Below, in pieces: positions 1-8,100 of a stretch of 37,540 bases of DNA. The translations under genes and the position numbers were made by a program. This DNA comes from an uncultured Ruminococcus sp. Lineage in GTDB: Bacteria > Bacillota > Clostridia > Oscillospirales > CAG-272. The stretch lies in the NCBI GenBank assembly GCA_902761695.1, contig CACWLT010000017.1:1-37540 (forward strand), read 5' to 3'. The first letter of the stretch is position 1; the number at the start of each line of letters is the position of its first letter. The notes under the pieces were generated by a model. The model did no database searches, had not been told where the DNA came from, and saw nothing but the letters and a program-made list of their open reading frames with translations.

Positions 1-1545
1 CACGATGTTGATAAATGTCTTGCCTGCGTTGAGGACCAGAGGCGTACCGTCGGCGTAGCTGTAGTGCATGGCGTCGTAATTGCTGGCGCGGGACCAGACG
101 ATCTCCGCCCGCTGGCCGTTGGTCATGTAGTACCCGGAGCCGGTGCCCACGTCCGTCACGGCCACACGGCTCTTCTCGTCCCCGGGGATCACGCCGATGT
201 CCATGAACAGAACCAGCACGTTCTTCACGGCGATCTGCTTGCCGGTGGAGCCGTCCACATGGGCCATGCCGTTGTACTGATACCGCAGATACTGGCCCGA
301 CGCCGCGTCATACACGTAATCCACCGTCTGAATGGGCGTTGCGCAGAGACGAACGTGGACAGCGGCCGGACCGCCGGTCAGATGATTGTTCTGCTCGTTG
401 TAGAAGGTGAAGGGGGGCGTATAGTCGGCCTTCAGCTCCGTGCGGTAGCCCTTGAACTGGATGCCGGAGATGATGCCCGCGCCGTTGGTCATGAGACTGT
501 GCTCGTAGCCGATGTTGTTGAGCCGCCACTGATCCCGGAAGTAGGTGGAGGGCAGGTACATGTTCGCCCCGTCCAGGGAAGCCAGCGCCTTCTCCGAAAT
601 GATGTTGTAGGCCCCCGGACTTCCGCCCGCGTGAACGTACACGGCGTCGTAATCCGGGACGCGGTTGGCGAATACCTCCCGGGAGGAGCGGATGGACCCC
701 ACCGTCCCCATATTCTCGTAGTCGGTCGTCAGCATCATCAGACGGGTGATGGACCCCTCGGTGACGCATTCGTAGAAGATCTCCCCGTAATCCAGGCCGA
801 ACTGGGGCAATTGCAGCTTGAGGTTGTTCAGCATGATGGCGACGGGACGCTTCTTCTGCTGCTCGGGATAGCAGGGCAGGCCGGTCAGATAGCTGTAGGC
901 GCCGGAGGCCCGCTTCGCCTCCTCTTCCCGGGCCAGCTTTTCAGCCGCCTCCTTCGCGATCCGCTCCGCCTCTTCCTTCGCCTCTTTTTCCTTTCTTGCG
1001 GCCTCGTCCCGTTCTCTGAGCCGCAAAACCTCCGTCATGACCACGCCGGCGATGTTGGTCTCCTCCGGCTCTTGGGTTTCGGCGGGCTCCTCTTCCTCAC
1101 CGCTGGCAGGGCCATTGGCGGAATCACTTTCGGACACCTTTGCGTCGGGCGCGTCTGTGTCGGACAGACCTGCGTCGGACGGATCGACCGCGTCTGTGTC
1201 AACGGGCTCCGTTTCCGCCGTCTTCGCGCTGTCCTCCGGGGGGATTTCCGTCTCCGGGGCGGTGATCTCCGGCGTTTCCGTTTCGGGCGCATCCGTTGCG
1301 GGAGGTTCCGTCTCGGGCGCTTCAGTCGCGGGGGATTCGGTATCCGCGGCTTCGGTGCCGGGAGCCTCCGTTTCGGGCGCGGCGGGGGTCTCGTCCTTCA
1401 CGGCATCCTCCGGTTCCGCCCTCTCCGTGATCCCGGGATCGGCAATGTCGCCTGTGGGAACGCGCTCCCCGCATCCCGCGGCAAACAGCAGCAGATACAG
1501 CGACGCCATCCACGCGGCCGCCCTTCTCAAACGCAAACGCTCCAT
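1..1545 (-). CDS. DUF3048 (YerB-like) lipoprotein, 3' end cut by window edge
   Basis: Reading from ATG at 1545, 515 codons stay open to the left edge. Residues 1-25 form a lipoprotein signal ending in FAAGC. Roughly residues 30-200 are a low-complexity stalk of T/E/P/A/D repeats, then a charged K/E/A-rich stretch likely to be a coiled coil. The rest matches DUF3048: RPVAIMLNN, then YECVTEGSITR, VGSIRSSR and VYVHAGGSP. The last visible residues, GKTFINIV, resemble the usual end of the domain, so only a few codons are probably missing. The family is a cell-surface lipoprotein of unknown biochemical role (B. subtilis YerB). A good ribosome site (AAGGAG, 6 bases before ATG) and its own promoter suggest a separate transcription unit. 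Confidence 0.88.
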   Translation of the reverse strand, partial: MERLRLRRAAAWMASLYLLLFAAGCGERVPTGDIADPGITERAEPEDAVKDETPAAPETEAPGTEAADTESPATEAPETEPPATDAPETETPEITAPETEIPPEDSAKTAETEPVDTDAVDPSDAGLSDTDAPDAKVSESDSANGPASGEEEEPAETQEPEETNIAGVVMTEVLRLRERDEAARKEKEAKEEAERIAKEAAEKLAREEEAKRASGAYSYLTGLPCYPEQQKKRPVAIMLNNLKLQLPQFGLDYGEIFYECVTEGSITRLMMLTTDYENMGTVGSIRSSREVFANRVPDYDAVYVHAGGSPGAYNIISEKALASLDGANMYLPSTYFRDQWRLNNIGYEHSLMTNGAGIISGIQFKGYRTELKADYTPPFTFYNEQNNHLTGGPAAVHVRLCATPIQTVDYVYDAASGQYLRYQYNGMAHVDGSTGKQIAVKNVLVLFMDIGVIPGDEKSRVAVTDVGTGSGYYMTNGQRAEIVWSRASNYDAMHYSYADGTPLVLNAGKTFINIV

Positions 1546-1584
1546 AGATTCTCCTTGGGGGAAGAGGTATTTTTTGTCGGATCC

Positions 1585-1613
1585 AGTATACCACGCGCTC
1601 CCCGCCCCGTCAA
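1585..1613 (-). promoter_or_regulatory. Sigma-A-type promoter of the DUF3048 gene
   Basis: On the minus strand TTGACG (1608-1613) and TATACT (1585-1590) are 17 bases apart. TGG directly before the -10 makes an extended -10. It lies in the 135-base gap between the rhomboid gene and the DUF3048 gene. Confidence 0.8.
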
Positions 1614-1680
1614 GAAGCAGAAGCGGCATAAACTGAATTTTGTCCCGACATTTTTCGTCCTGTCCGCCGGTAGTCCCGCT

Positions 1681-2262
1681 TTATCCGCGCCGCTTTTTCC
1701 CGCCCCGGTTCAGAAGGAAGCCCGCCGCCGCGCCCACAAGTCCGCCCACGATATGGGAGAGATTGGACACGTTGTCCCGCACGAAGAGACCGTCGTATAC
1801 CTGCTGGCCGATGTAGATCAGCGCCACGAGGATCACCGTCACCGGGATCTCCCCCTCCCGGAAGCCCGCGAAGGAGGTCAGCAGGATGAAGGCGAACACG
1901 ATCCCCGACGCTCCGCACATGGCAGCGCCCGGAAAGAGCAGGGTGTGCACCAGCCCCGTGGACAGCGCCGCCGCCCCCATGACCAGAAGGATCCGCTTCG
2001 AGCCGTATTTCTCCTCCAGAGCCGGCCCCAGCAGGAGCAGATACGCCATGTTGCCGATGTAGTGCTCCCAGCCGCTGTGACCCAGAGCGTGGGTGAAGAG
2101 CCGGATCCAGGTCAGGGGCGAAAGGGGGGACGAGCGGTAGGTGGTGAACAGCAGCCGGTTCGACGCGCCGCCCGTCAGGACGTTCAGAAGCATGGCGGCG
2201 AAGCTGACGACGGCAAACCCCAGCACCACCGGGGCGTTGAAGGTTATTTTCAGTTTTTTCAC
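1681..2262 (-). CDS. Rhomboid-family intramembrane serine protease
   Basis: A 193-residue, six-helix membrane protein. It carries the HYIGN motif of transmembrane helix 2 (residues 67-71), the catalytic GASG with Ser119, and the catalytic His170 in SHIVGGLVGA. These are the Ser-His dyad and oxyanion residues of bacterial rhomboids, which cut single-pass membrane proteins inside the bilayer. The start is GTG at 2262 with GGAGG nine bases upstream. It follows the VWA gene by 33 bases, so it is probably the last gene of the MoxR/DUF58/VWA operon. A substrate cannot be named; the two neighbouring membrane-anchored VWA proteins are natural candidates by position only. Confidence 0.9.
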   Translation of the reverse strand: MKKLKITFNAPVVLGFAVVSFAAMLLNVLTGGASNRLLFTTYRSSPLSPLTWIRLFTHALGHSGWEHYIGNMAYLLLLGPALEEKYGSKRILLVMGAAALSTGLVHTLLFPGAAMCGASGIVFAFILLTSFAGFREGEIPVTVILVALIYIGQQVYDGLFVRDNVSNLSHIVGGLVGAAAGFLLNRGGKKRRG

Positions 2263-2295
2263 GGTGATTGTCCTCCGTTCTCTGTCCGAGGATGT

Positions 2296-3888
2296 CTATT
2301 GCTGATTCCGCGCAAAAATCTGCCCGAACCGGATGCCTCTGAGCTTTCGCAGGGCGATGTCCGCGAGGGCGGCCAGAAGGAGCAGGATCCCCAGGGGAAG
2401 GAGCAGCTCGTCCGCGGTCCGCTTCAGGGGCTCGGATACGGGCGCGTCCCCTTCCCCGTCCTCCTCCTCCGGAGCCGCAAGCCCCATGGAGAGGATCTGC
2501 CGCAGCATGCTCCGTCCGGGATTGGTCTTCCTCCATGCGTCCGTCCAGTGGGTGAGCAGGTCGCTGGTGAAGGCGTCCGCCTCCCCGTCGCCCACGGTCC
2601 ATCGGGCCAGGATGGGATCCCCGCCGTCCGTCTGCAGAAGCAGCTCCGCCGTGTCTCTCAGGGTGGTGCCGAGATACCCTTCCACTGCGGGCAGATCCGC
2701 CGGTATGCCGCCGGGCAGGGCCACCGCCGTCTCAGTCTCGATAAGGGGATCGGACATGACGGTCTCCGTCTCCCCCAGCATGATGTCCGGCAGCTCCTCC
2801 ACGGTGGTGACCGCGTAGTACCGCCCGCCGCCCTCCCTTGCCATGCTCGAGAGCACCGGGGAGGAATAGCCCAGGGCGATGGAGGTCAGGGTGATGCCCT
2901 CGTCAGCCATGGCTTCCACAATATCCAGGTATCCGCTGTCGCTGGGCTCGCCGTCCGAGAGGAAGATCACGTGGCGCACCTCGGCGTCCGCATCCGTGAG
3001 CTGCTCCCGGGCCAGCTCCAGAGCGTCGCAGTAGTAGGTCCCCCGGGCGGTGCCGAGGGCGGAGATGGTCCGGGCCAGAGCGGCCTTTTCCGTATCCGTG
3101 ACGGGGACCAGAGGGGATTCCAGGGACGCCGTCCGGTTGAAGGACACCACGCCCACCGTGTCGCCCTCCCCCAGAGCCTCGATGCTCCGGATAGCCCCCT
3201 GCTTCGCCATGGACAGATTGTCGATGTCGTCGTCCCAGCTCCAGCCCCAGCCGTACATGCCGGTCATGCTGTTGGAGCAGTCCAGCACCAGCATCAGGGC
3301 CACCCGCTCCCCCGCCTCCGCCGTGTAATCGAAGGACACCGGCAGAAGGGATTCGTAGGCCGTCCCCCGCATGCCGCCGCAGCCATAACTGTGCCTCCCG
3401 CCGGAGATCAGGAGCGAGCCGCCGTCCTGCACGTACAGAGCCAGCTGTCCTCCCATCCGCGCGGGCAGCTCGTCCGCCGAGACGCCCAGCAGGAAAATCT
3501 TCTCATAACGGGACAGGGCGTCCAGAGCCGAGGGCGCGCGCCAGGGTACGCTGATGTCGGCGGGCATGTCCTCGGGCAGATAGGGCAGAAGCGCCTCCGC
3601 CTCGCGCTCGCTGTCCGCGATGATCAGCACGCCGGCCCGCTCCTCCGCCTCTTTCTCGGGCGCGTCCGTCACCTCGGGGGGCGTTGTCCTTGTCAGTGCG
3701 CCTCCGGACAGCACAAAAACGAGCACCGCCGCCAGAAGCCCGTGGAGCACAACCGGCAGAATTCTCGACGCGCCCCGCCGCCCGGCCTTCGGAAGCCGCA
3801 GCCATGGCACGAGAACCAGAGCCAGCGCCGGAAGGAGGAGCAGGAGCAGCCACGGGGATTCAAACCGCAGCTCAATATTGTTGTTCAT
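2296..3888 (-). CDS. Membrane-anchored VWA protein with GATase-like insert
   Basis: 530 residues. Two N-terminal membrane segments (about 11-30 and 43-62) precede a class-I-glutaminase-like Rossmann segment (about 86-185, with GGSLLISGGRHSYG at its end). A von Willebrand A domain follows (about 197-375) with an intact metal site: DCSNS 203-207, a conserved Thr near 281 and SDGEPSD near 311. A last helix (about 495-515) anchors the C terminus. This resembles the large VWA membrane protein often found beside MoxR, DUF58 and BatA-type genes; such systems are thought to act on metal-dependent assembly or envelope stress. The ATG at 3888 overlaps the preceding gene by 17 bases, which indicates translational coupling. 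The exact function is unknown. Confidence 0.85.
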   Translation of the reverse strand: MNNNIELRFESPWLLLLLLPALALVLVPWLRLPKAGRRGASRILPVVLHGLLAAVLVFVLSGGALTRTTPPEVTDAPEKEAEERAGVLIIADSEREAEALLPYLPEDMPADISVPWRAPSALDALSRYEKIFLLGVSADELPARMGGQLALYVQDGGSLLISGGRHSYGCGGMRGTAYESLLPVSFDYTAEAGERVALMLVLDCSNSMTGMYGWGWSWDDDIDNLSMAKQGAIRSIEALGEGDTVGVVSFNRTASLESPLVPVTDTEKAALARTISALGTARGTYYCDALELAREQLTDADAEVRHVIFLSDGEPSDSGYLDIVEAMADEGITLTSIALGYSSPVLSSMAREGGGRYYAVTTVEELPDIMLGETETVMSDPLIETETAVALPGGIPADLPAVEGYLGTTLRDTAELLLQTDGGDPILARWTVGDGEADAFTSDLLTHWTDAWRKTNPGRSMLRQILSMGLAAPEEEDGEGDAPVSEPLKRTADELLLPLGILLLLAALADIALRKLRGIRFGQIFARNQQ

Positions 3889-5695
3889 AGATGTAAATCT
3901 CCCATTCCGTCAGGAGCACCGCCAGCAGCACCGCCGCCGCGATCCGCCAGAGCCCTGACGCCGCCTCGGTTTCCTCCTCTTCTCCGGATTCGCCGGGGAG
4001 CAGGGTCAGGTCGTCCAGCCGTCCGGGCGCGCTCTCTCCGGCGGGAATGGCGGCGAAAAAGCCCGTCTCCTCCCCGCCGCACATGACGCGGTAAAGACCT
4101 GCCTCGTCCGGCCGGAGCTTCACGTTTCCGCCCTCATCCGTCTCCGGCTCCGTCACAGCTCCAACCGGGGAGGTGACGCGGATTTTCTCCGTACCGGGGG
4201 CGGCGTTTACGGTCACCCTCTCCCCTACGGTCACGATCCGCCGGTCAAGCAGCGGGGGCACCGCCGCGTTCATCAGGTTCCGCATAAGGCAGATGAAGTC
4301 CGTGGTGAGGGGCAGGTTCGCGTCGTGCAGATCGAAGAGCAGGACGCAGAGAAGGGTTCCGTTCTCCATGGTCCTGGTCAGAAACACCGGATCCTGTTCG
4401 ACGGAGCACACTGCCACCCAGTCGTCCGACGCGTCCGCTATGGTATGCCGGGACACCGCGATCTCCCGGAGCTTCATGTTCGTGAGAAGCCCCTCCCCGG
4501 CCAGACCGGACGCCGCCGACGCCGTCATGGATCCCGCCTCCTCCGCCGTGCCGAGGAAGGTCATCCCCTCCGGCGCCCGGGGCGGATCGATCAGCAGGAC
4601 CGCGCCGGCCTCGGGAAGCATATCGGGCAGGCATCCGTCGTACACGTAAAGATCATAGTCCCGCTCCGCCGCTCCGTCCGATCCGGGCGAGGTCAGCTTA
4701 ACCCGTCCCCGGTCCAGCGCGTTCACGGCGGCGGAGAGGTAGAAGGGCGTCTCCGAGACCAGCAGGGTGTCGCAGATCCGCTCGTTTTCCGGGCAGCAGA
4801 CGATCCGGTTGTCGGCCTCCAGCGCGTCCCCGGGATCGATGAACAGCACCGCCTCGGTCACCGTTTCCGCGTCCGCTAAAGTGAAAGCCACGGACTGCGC
4901 CTCGTTCGCCGGGCAGGAGACGTTGACGCTGTCCGTCAGCCGTCCGTTGACCGTGAGGCCCACGGTGATGTCCGCGTCACGGCCCCAGCTGGAAAGGGAC
5001 GCCGAGAGCTTCATGCCGCCCGCCCCGTCCTTCGACGCCATAAGGTCCGTCAGCGCCGCGTTCCATTCGCCGCCGTCCAGGGAGACGACCTCGATCCCGT
5101 CGCAGGTCCCGGCCGCCTGATCGGTGAAGAGGATCACCTCCGCACCCGGATGGTCATAGAGAAAGAGCTGGGCCAGGGTCATGGCGCCGGACAGCGCGGA
5201 GGTGCCCCAGCCGCACAAGGTCCCGTTCACCGCGTCCGTGATCTCCTTTGCCGACGCGCTCTCCCGCACCAGGAATTCCGCCCGATCCCCCGCCCGGATG
5301 ACGCTGACGGTGTGTCCCTCCGCCGTGCTCCGCCGGGCAAGCTCCCGGATCTGTTCCCCGGCCTCCTCATAGCGGGTATTCCCGTTTTCCGTCACCGTCC
5401 GCATGCTGGCCGAGGCGTCCAGAATCAGAAGATAGTCCACCCGGCCGCCGTGGTTCAGAACGGGACGGGCGGCCAGAAACGCGGCCCCGCTCACCAGAAG
5501 CAGCTGGAGCAGGAACACCAGCCACTTTCGTATGCGGCTGACGGGAAGCCTTTTCTTCATGAACCGCTCGCTGAGCCGCCAGATATAGCTGCTGGAAACC
5601 CGCCGCTCCTGGTAGGGAGGACGGATCAGCCAGATCAGGACCAGCACCGGGACGCCCAAAAGCAGCCAAAGGCCCCGTGGATTCTGAAACGTCAT
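3872..5695 (-). CDS. BatA-like VWA membrane protein
   Basis: 607 residues. The N terminus is typical of the BatA N-terminal domain: a short helix at 9-24, then RRVSSSYIWRLSE and a second helix at about 58-78. A VWA domain follows, with the metal site DASAS at 93-97 and the FTDQA turn. The long middle is beta-rich and extracytoplasmic, and a helix near the C terminus (about 583-600) closes the protein. Its ATG overlaps the stop of the DUF58 gene in an ATGA junction and it overlaps the next VWA gene by 17 bases. The tight packing supports one operon with moxR. The role is inferred from the family (BatA/YeaD-type partners of MoxR ATPases) and is not established. Confidence 0.86.
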   Translation of the reverse strand: MTFQNPRGLWLLLGVPVLVLIWLIRPPYQERRVSSSYIWRLSERFMKKRLPVSRIRKWLVFLLQLLLVSGAAFLAARPVLNHGGRVDYLLILDASASMRTVTENGNTRYEEAGEQIRELARRSTAEGHTVSVIRAGDRAEFLVRESASAKEITDAVNGTLCGWGTSALSGAMTLAQLFLYDHPGAEVILFTDQAAGTCDGIEVVSLDGGEWNAALTDLMASKDGAGGMKLSASLSSWGRDADITVGLTVNGRLTDSVNVSCPANEAQSVAFTLADAETVTEAVLFIDPGDALEADNRIVCCPENERICDTLLVSETPFYLSAAVNALDRGRVKLTSPGSDGAAERDYDLYVYDGCLPDMLPEAGAVLLIDPPRAPEGMTFLGTAEEAGSMTASAASGLAGEGLLTNMKLREIAVSRHTIADASDDWVAVCSVEQDPVFLTRTMENGTLLCVLLFDLHDANLPLTTDFICLMRNLMNAAVPPLLDRRIVTVGERVTVNAAPGTEKIRVTSPVGAVTEPETDEGGNVKLRPDEAGLYRVMCGGEETGFFAAIPAGESAPGRLDDLTLLPGESGEEEETEAASGLWRIAAAVLLAVLLTEWEIYIYEQQY

Positions 5696-6600
5696 CGCAC
5701 CATCTCCGATCGCACCGCGCCGTCAAACAGGATCCGGCTCAGGGGACGGTCGCAGGTCGTGGTGAACAGGCGGATCCGTCTGGCCGCGCAGAAGCGTTTT
5801 AACTCGTCGTCCAGCCAGGCGAGGGCCGCCGCGTACGCGCGCAGTCTCTCCCGGCCGATATCCATCCGCAGGTTCCGCCCGTCGTCCTCCCCCGCCGCCT
5901 CCGCGTCCTTCAGCCGGAGCTTGCCGGTGAGGGCGGGATTCACCTCATCCGGGGAGAGGATCCGGATCAGGCAGACCTCCCGTCCCGTCTCGGACAGCCA
6001 GTCCGCCGCGCTCTTCCAGTCCTCGTCCGTCAGAAAGTCGGAGAGCAGGAAGCTGATTCCGTCGCGGCGTCCCGGATCCGGACAGGACATGACGGCCCGG
6101 GCGAGCTTCGTGTCCCCGCCGCAGGGAACTCCGGCCAGTGCGTCCAGCCCCAGGGCCCACTTCTCCCTTCCGGAGACGGCCTCCGTGATCCGCCGGCACC
6201 GGTCCTCCTCCAGAGCGTACCAGGACACCCGGTCCATGCCGTTCACCGCCAGCAGTCCGAGGAGGGCGGCAGTTTTCAGGGCAATAAGGTGCTTTTCCGG
6301 CTGTCCCCAGTCCATGGAGGCGGAGCAGTCGATGTAGATCCGGTGGTGCTGACGCCGCTCGTCCGTGAAGAGCTTCAGCCAGAGCTTGTCCGTCCTGGCC
6401 CAGAGGTTCCAGTCCACCCGGCGGGGATCGTCGCCCGGGGCGTATTCCCGGTAGTCGGCGAAGTCCATGGAGGACCCGTAGAAGGCCGAACGCCGGTTGC
6501 CGCCGAAGAGCCCCTCCATGAGGCCCCGGATGTTCAGGTCCCGGCTCTCGGACAGGGCGATGGTTTCGTTATCGATGAGACGCAGTCCGTCCTTTGCCAT
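5692..6600 (-). CDS. DUF58 domain protein, MoxR partner
   Basis: 302 residues from ATG 6600. The DUF58 signature GSSMDFADYREYAPGDDPRR followed by VDWNLWAR lies at about residues 42-68. It is followed by a VWA-like fold with DCSAS (91-95). It has no membrane segment, so it is cytoplasmic. DUF58 proteins are encoded next to MoxR-family AAA ATPases and VWA proteins and are thought to link the two. An alternative GTG start at 6612 overlaps the moxR stop (GTGA). I prefer the ATG at 6600 because a GTGAGG ribosome site lies six bases upstream. Confidence 0.9.
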   Translation of the reverse strand: MAKDGLRLIDNETIALSESRDLNIRGLMEGLFGGNRRSAFYGSSMDFADYREYAPGDDPRRVDWNLWARTDKLWLKLFTDERRQHHRIYIDCSASMDWGQPEKHLIALKTAALLGLLAVNGMDRVSWYALEEDRCRRITEAVSGREKWALGLDALAGVPCGGDTKLARAVMSCPDPGRRDGISFLLSDFLTDEDWKSAADWLSETGREVCLIRILSPDEVNPALTGKLRLKDAEAAGEDDGRNLRMDIGRERLRAYAAALAWLDDELKRFCAARRIRLFTTTCDRPLSRILFDGAVRSEMVR

Positions 6601-6608
6601 GGCCGCCC

Positions 6609-7652
6609 TCACCCGACGACGGGATTCTTTTTGTCGGCCGCGGCCTGCTTTTTCCGCCGTCCGCCTTTCAGCTCGTCCAGAAGGTCCCGGATCACGTCGT
6701 CCGGAGTGCGCCGCTCCATGACGGCCTCGTAGGTGAGCTTGACGCGGTGGCGGAGCACGGGCAGGGCCAGCACGTCGATATCCTCATAGGCCGCGTTGTA
6801 CCGCCCCTGGGTCAGCGCACGGATCCGCGCACCCGCCGCCAGAGCCTGCACCGCCCGGGGACTGGCGCCGAACCGCAGCTCTTTCTTCGTCGTTTCGGGG
6901 GCGTCGTCCAGTTCGGGGTGAGTGGCGGTCACCAACCGCACGGCGTAGTCCAGCACCTCGTCCAGCATGGGGATCTGCTTGGCCGTCTCCCGCATGGCGA
7001 GCAGGTCCTCCCCGGTCAGCACGCAACGGGCCTGCTCCGCCTCGGTCTGCCGGGTCAGCTGCACGATCCGCTTCAGCTCATCCTTAGTCGGGAAGGACAT
7101 ATGGAGCTTGAAGAGGAAGCGGTCCATCTGGGCCTCGGGGAGGGCGTAGGTGCCGTCCTGCTCGATGGGGTTCTGGGTGGCCAGCACGAAGAAGGGCTCC
7201 GGCAAAAGCCACGTGGTCCCTCCGGCGGTGACCCGGTGCTCCTGCATGGCCTCCAGCAGGGCGGACTGGGTCTTCGGTGTGGCCCGGTTGATCTCGTCCG
7301 CCAGCACGATATTGGCAAAGACGGGGCCCGCCGCGAACCGCTGGACGGTCTTGCCGCTCTCGTCCCGGTCGATGACGTTGGTACCGGTCACGTCGGCGGG
7401 CATGAGGTCCGGGGTGAACTGGATGCGGGAGAAGCGGAGGCTGGCGGCCCTTCCCACGGAGCGCACCAGTCTGGTTTTGCCGACGCCGGGAACGCCCTCC
7501 AAAAGGACGTTTCCCCCGGCGATGAGGGCGATGAGGACGCCGTCCACGACCTCGTCCTGGCCCACGATATCCCGGGCGATTTCTCCCCGGACGGCGTTAT
7601 ACCGGTCGGCGAACCGGGAGACTTGCGCATTGATATCCAAGGTGGAATCCAT
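6609..7652 (-). CDS. MoxR-family AAA+ ATPase
   Basis: 347 residues. Walker A GVPGVGKT (about 53-60), Walker B VLADEINR (about 116-123), the sensor segment VLATQNPIEQDGTY and the lid-region FGASPRA all match the MoxR subfamily. MoxR ATPases act as chaperone-like remodelers, often with VWA proteins that bind metal; the next two genes, DUF58 and BatA-like, are the standard partners. ATG 7652 is preferred over ATG 7658, because GTGAG lies about six bases before the former and directly abuts the latter. The gene is separated from the upstream member of the cluster by repeat copy A, whose first hairpin begins only 24 bases before this start. Confidence 0.93.
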   Translation of the reverse strand: MDSTLDINAQVSRFADRYNAVRGEIARDIVGQDEVVDGVLIALIAGGNVLLEGVPGVGKTRLVRSVGRAASLRFSRIQFTPDLMPADVTGTNVIDRDESGKTVQRFAAGPVFANIVLADEINRATPKTQSALLEAMQEHRVTAGGTTWLLPEPFFVLATQNPIEQDGTYALPEAQMDRFLFKLHMSFPTKDELKRIVQLTRQTEAEQARCVLTGEDLLAMRETAKQIPMLDEVLDYAVRLVTATHPELDDAPETTKKELRFGASPRAVQALAAGARIRALTQGRYNAAYEDIDVLALPVLRHRVKLTYEAVMERRTPDDVIRDLLDELKGGRRKKQAAADKKNPVVG

Positions 7653-7676
7653 AAGCATCTCACTTTCGATAGGAAT

Positions 7677-8001
7677 GAAACCCTGCGGGTTTTAAATTTC
7701 ATTGTATGTCCCTGCGCGGGACAGGCGGCACGAGGGACACCATCTCATGGCCGACTGAGTTCACGAAGTGAACTCGGGTGCCCACTCGTGCGGGTCCCCC
7801 TTGGCCGGAGAGCATAACTTGTCCTCTCATACCTGTATCGAAAATCAATTGCGCAACCCATGTCCTCACGCGGACTGTGTTTGTGATGCTGAAACATGCG
7901 TAAAATCCCATCGGAGATGGAATTTTACGGTTTGCAGGGTAACCTGCAAACAGCGATCGAAACGCGCATGACAGGGGGCGCGGTAGAGAGAGATAAATAC
8001 T
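7677..8001 (+). repeat. Hairpin-packed dispersed repeat, copy A
   Basis: Fills most of the 448 bases between moxR and the membrane protein gene. Hairpins in order: GAAACCC/GGGTTT (7677-7692); GTCCC 7708-7712 with GGGAC 7718-7722; a long stem GCACGAG (7728-7734) with CTCGTGC (7785-7791), enclosing GAGTTCAC/GTGAACTC (7757-7775); GAGAG/CTCTC near 7809-7830; GTAAAAT/ATTTTAC; and GTTTGCAGG/CCTGCAAAC. It ends with the shared block CAGCGATCGAAACGCGCATG. It lies antisense to the surrounding operon. The remaining bases 8002-8100 are AT-rich around two GAATTC sites and hold no gene. No coding potential is convincing. Confidence 0.85.
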
Positions 8002-8100
8002 GATGTATCACTCCGCTGCTATTGCCGCGGCTGAATTCTTCATTCTTAATTCTGAATTCAAGCTTCTTCCCTTTTCCTTTTCAGCCGGTTTACGGGGCTT

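Noticed and set aside
64..4086. A 1340-codon open frame on the plus strand
   Set aside because: It is the complement of the real minus-strand genes (DUF3048, rhomboid, VWA). High GC removes stop codons. Its translation is low-complexity and matches no family, while the minus strand has clear domains and ribosome sites.
8029..8062. Two GAATTC sites around an AT-rich stretch as a possible IS end or terminator
   Set aside because: The arms are only six bases, there is no flanking duplication, and no second copy is in the window.
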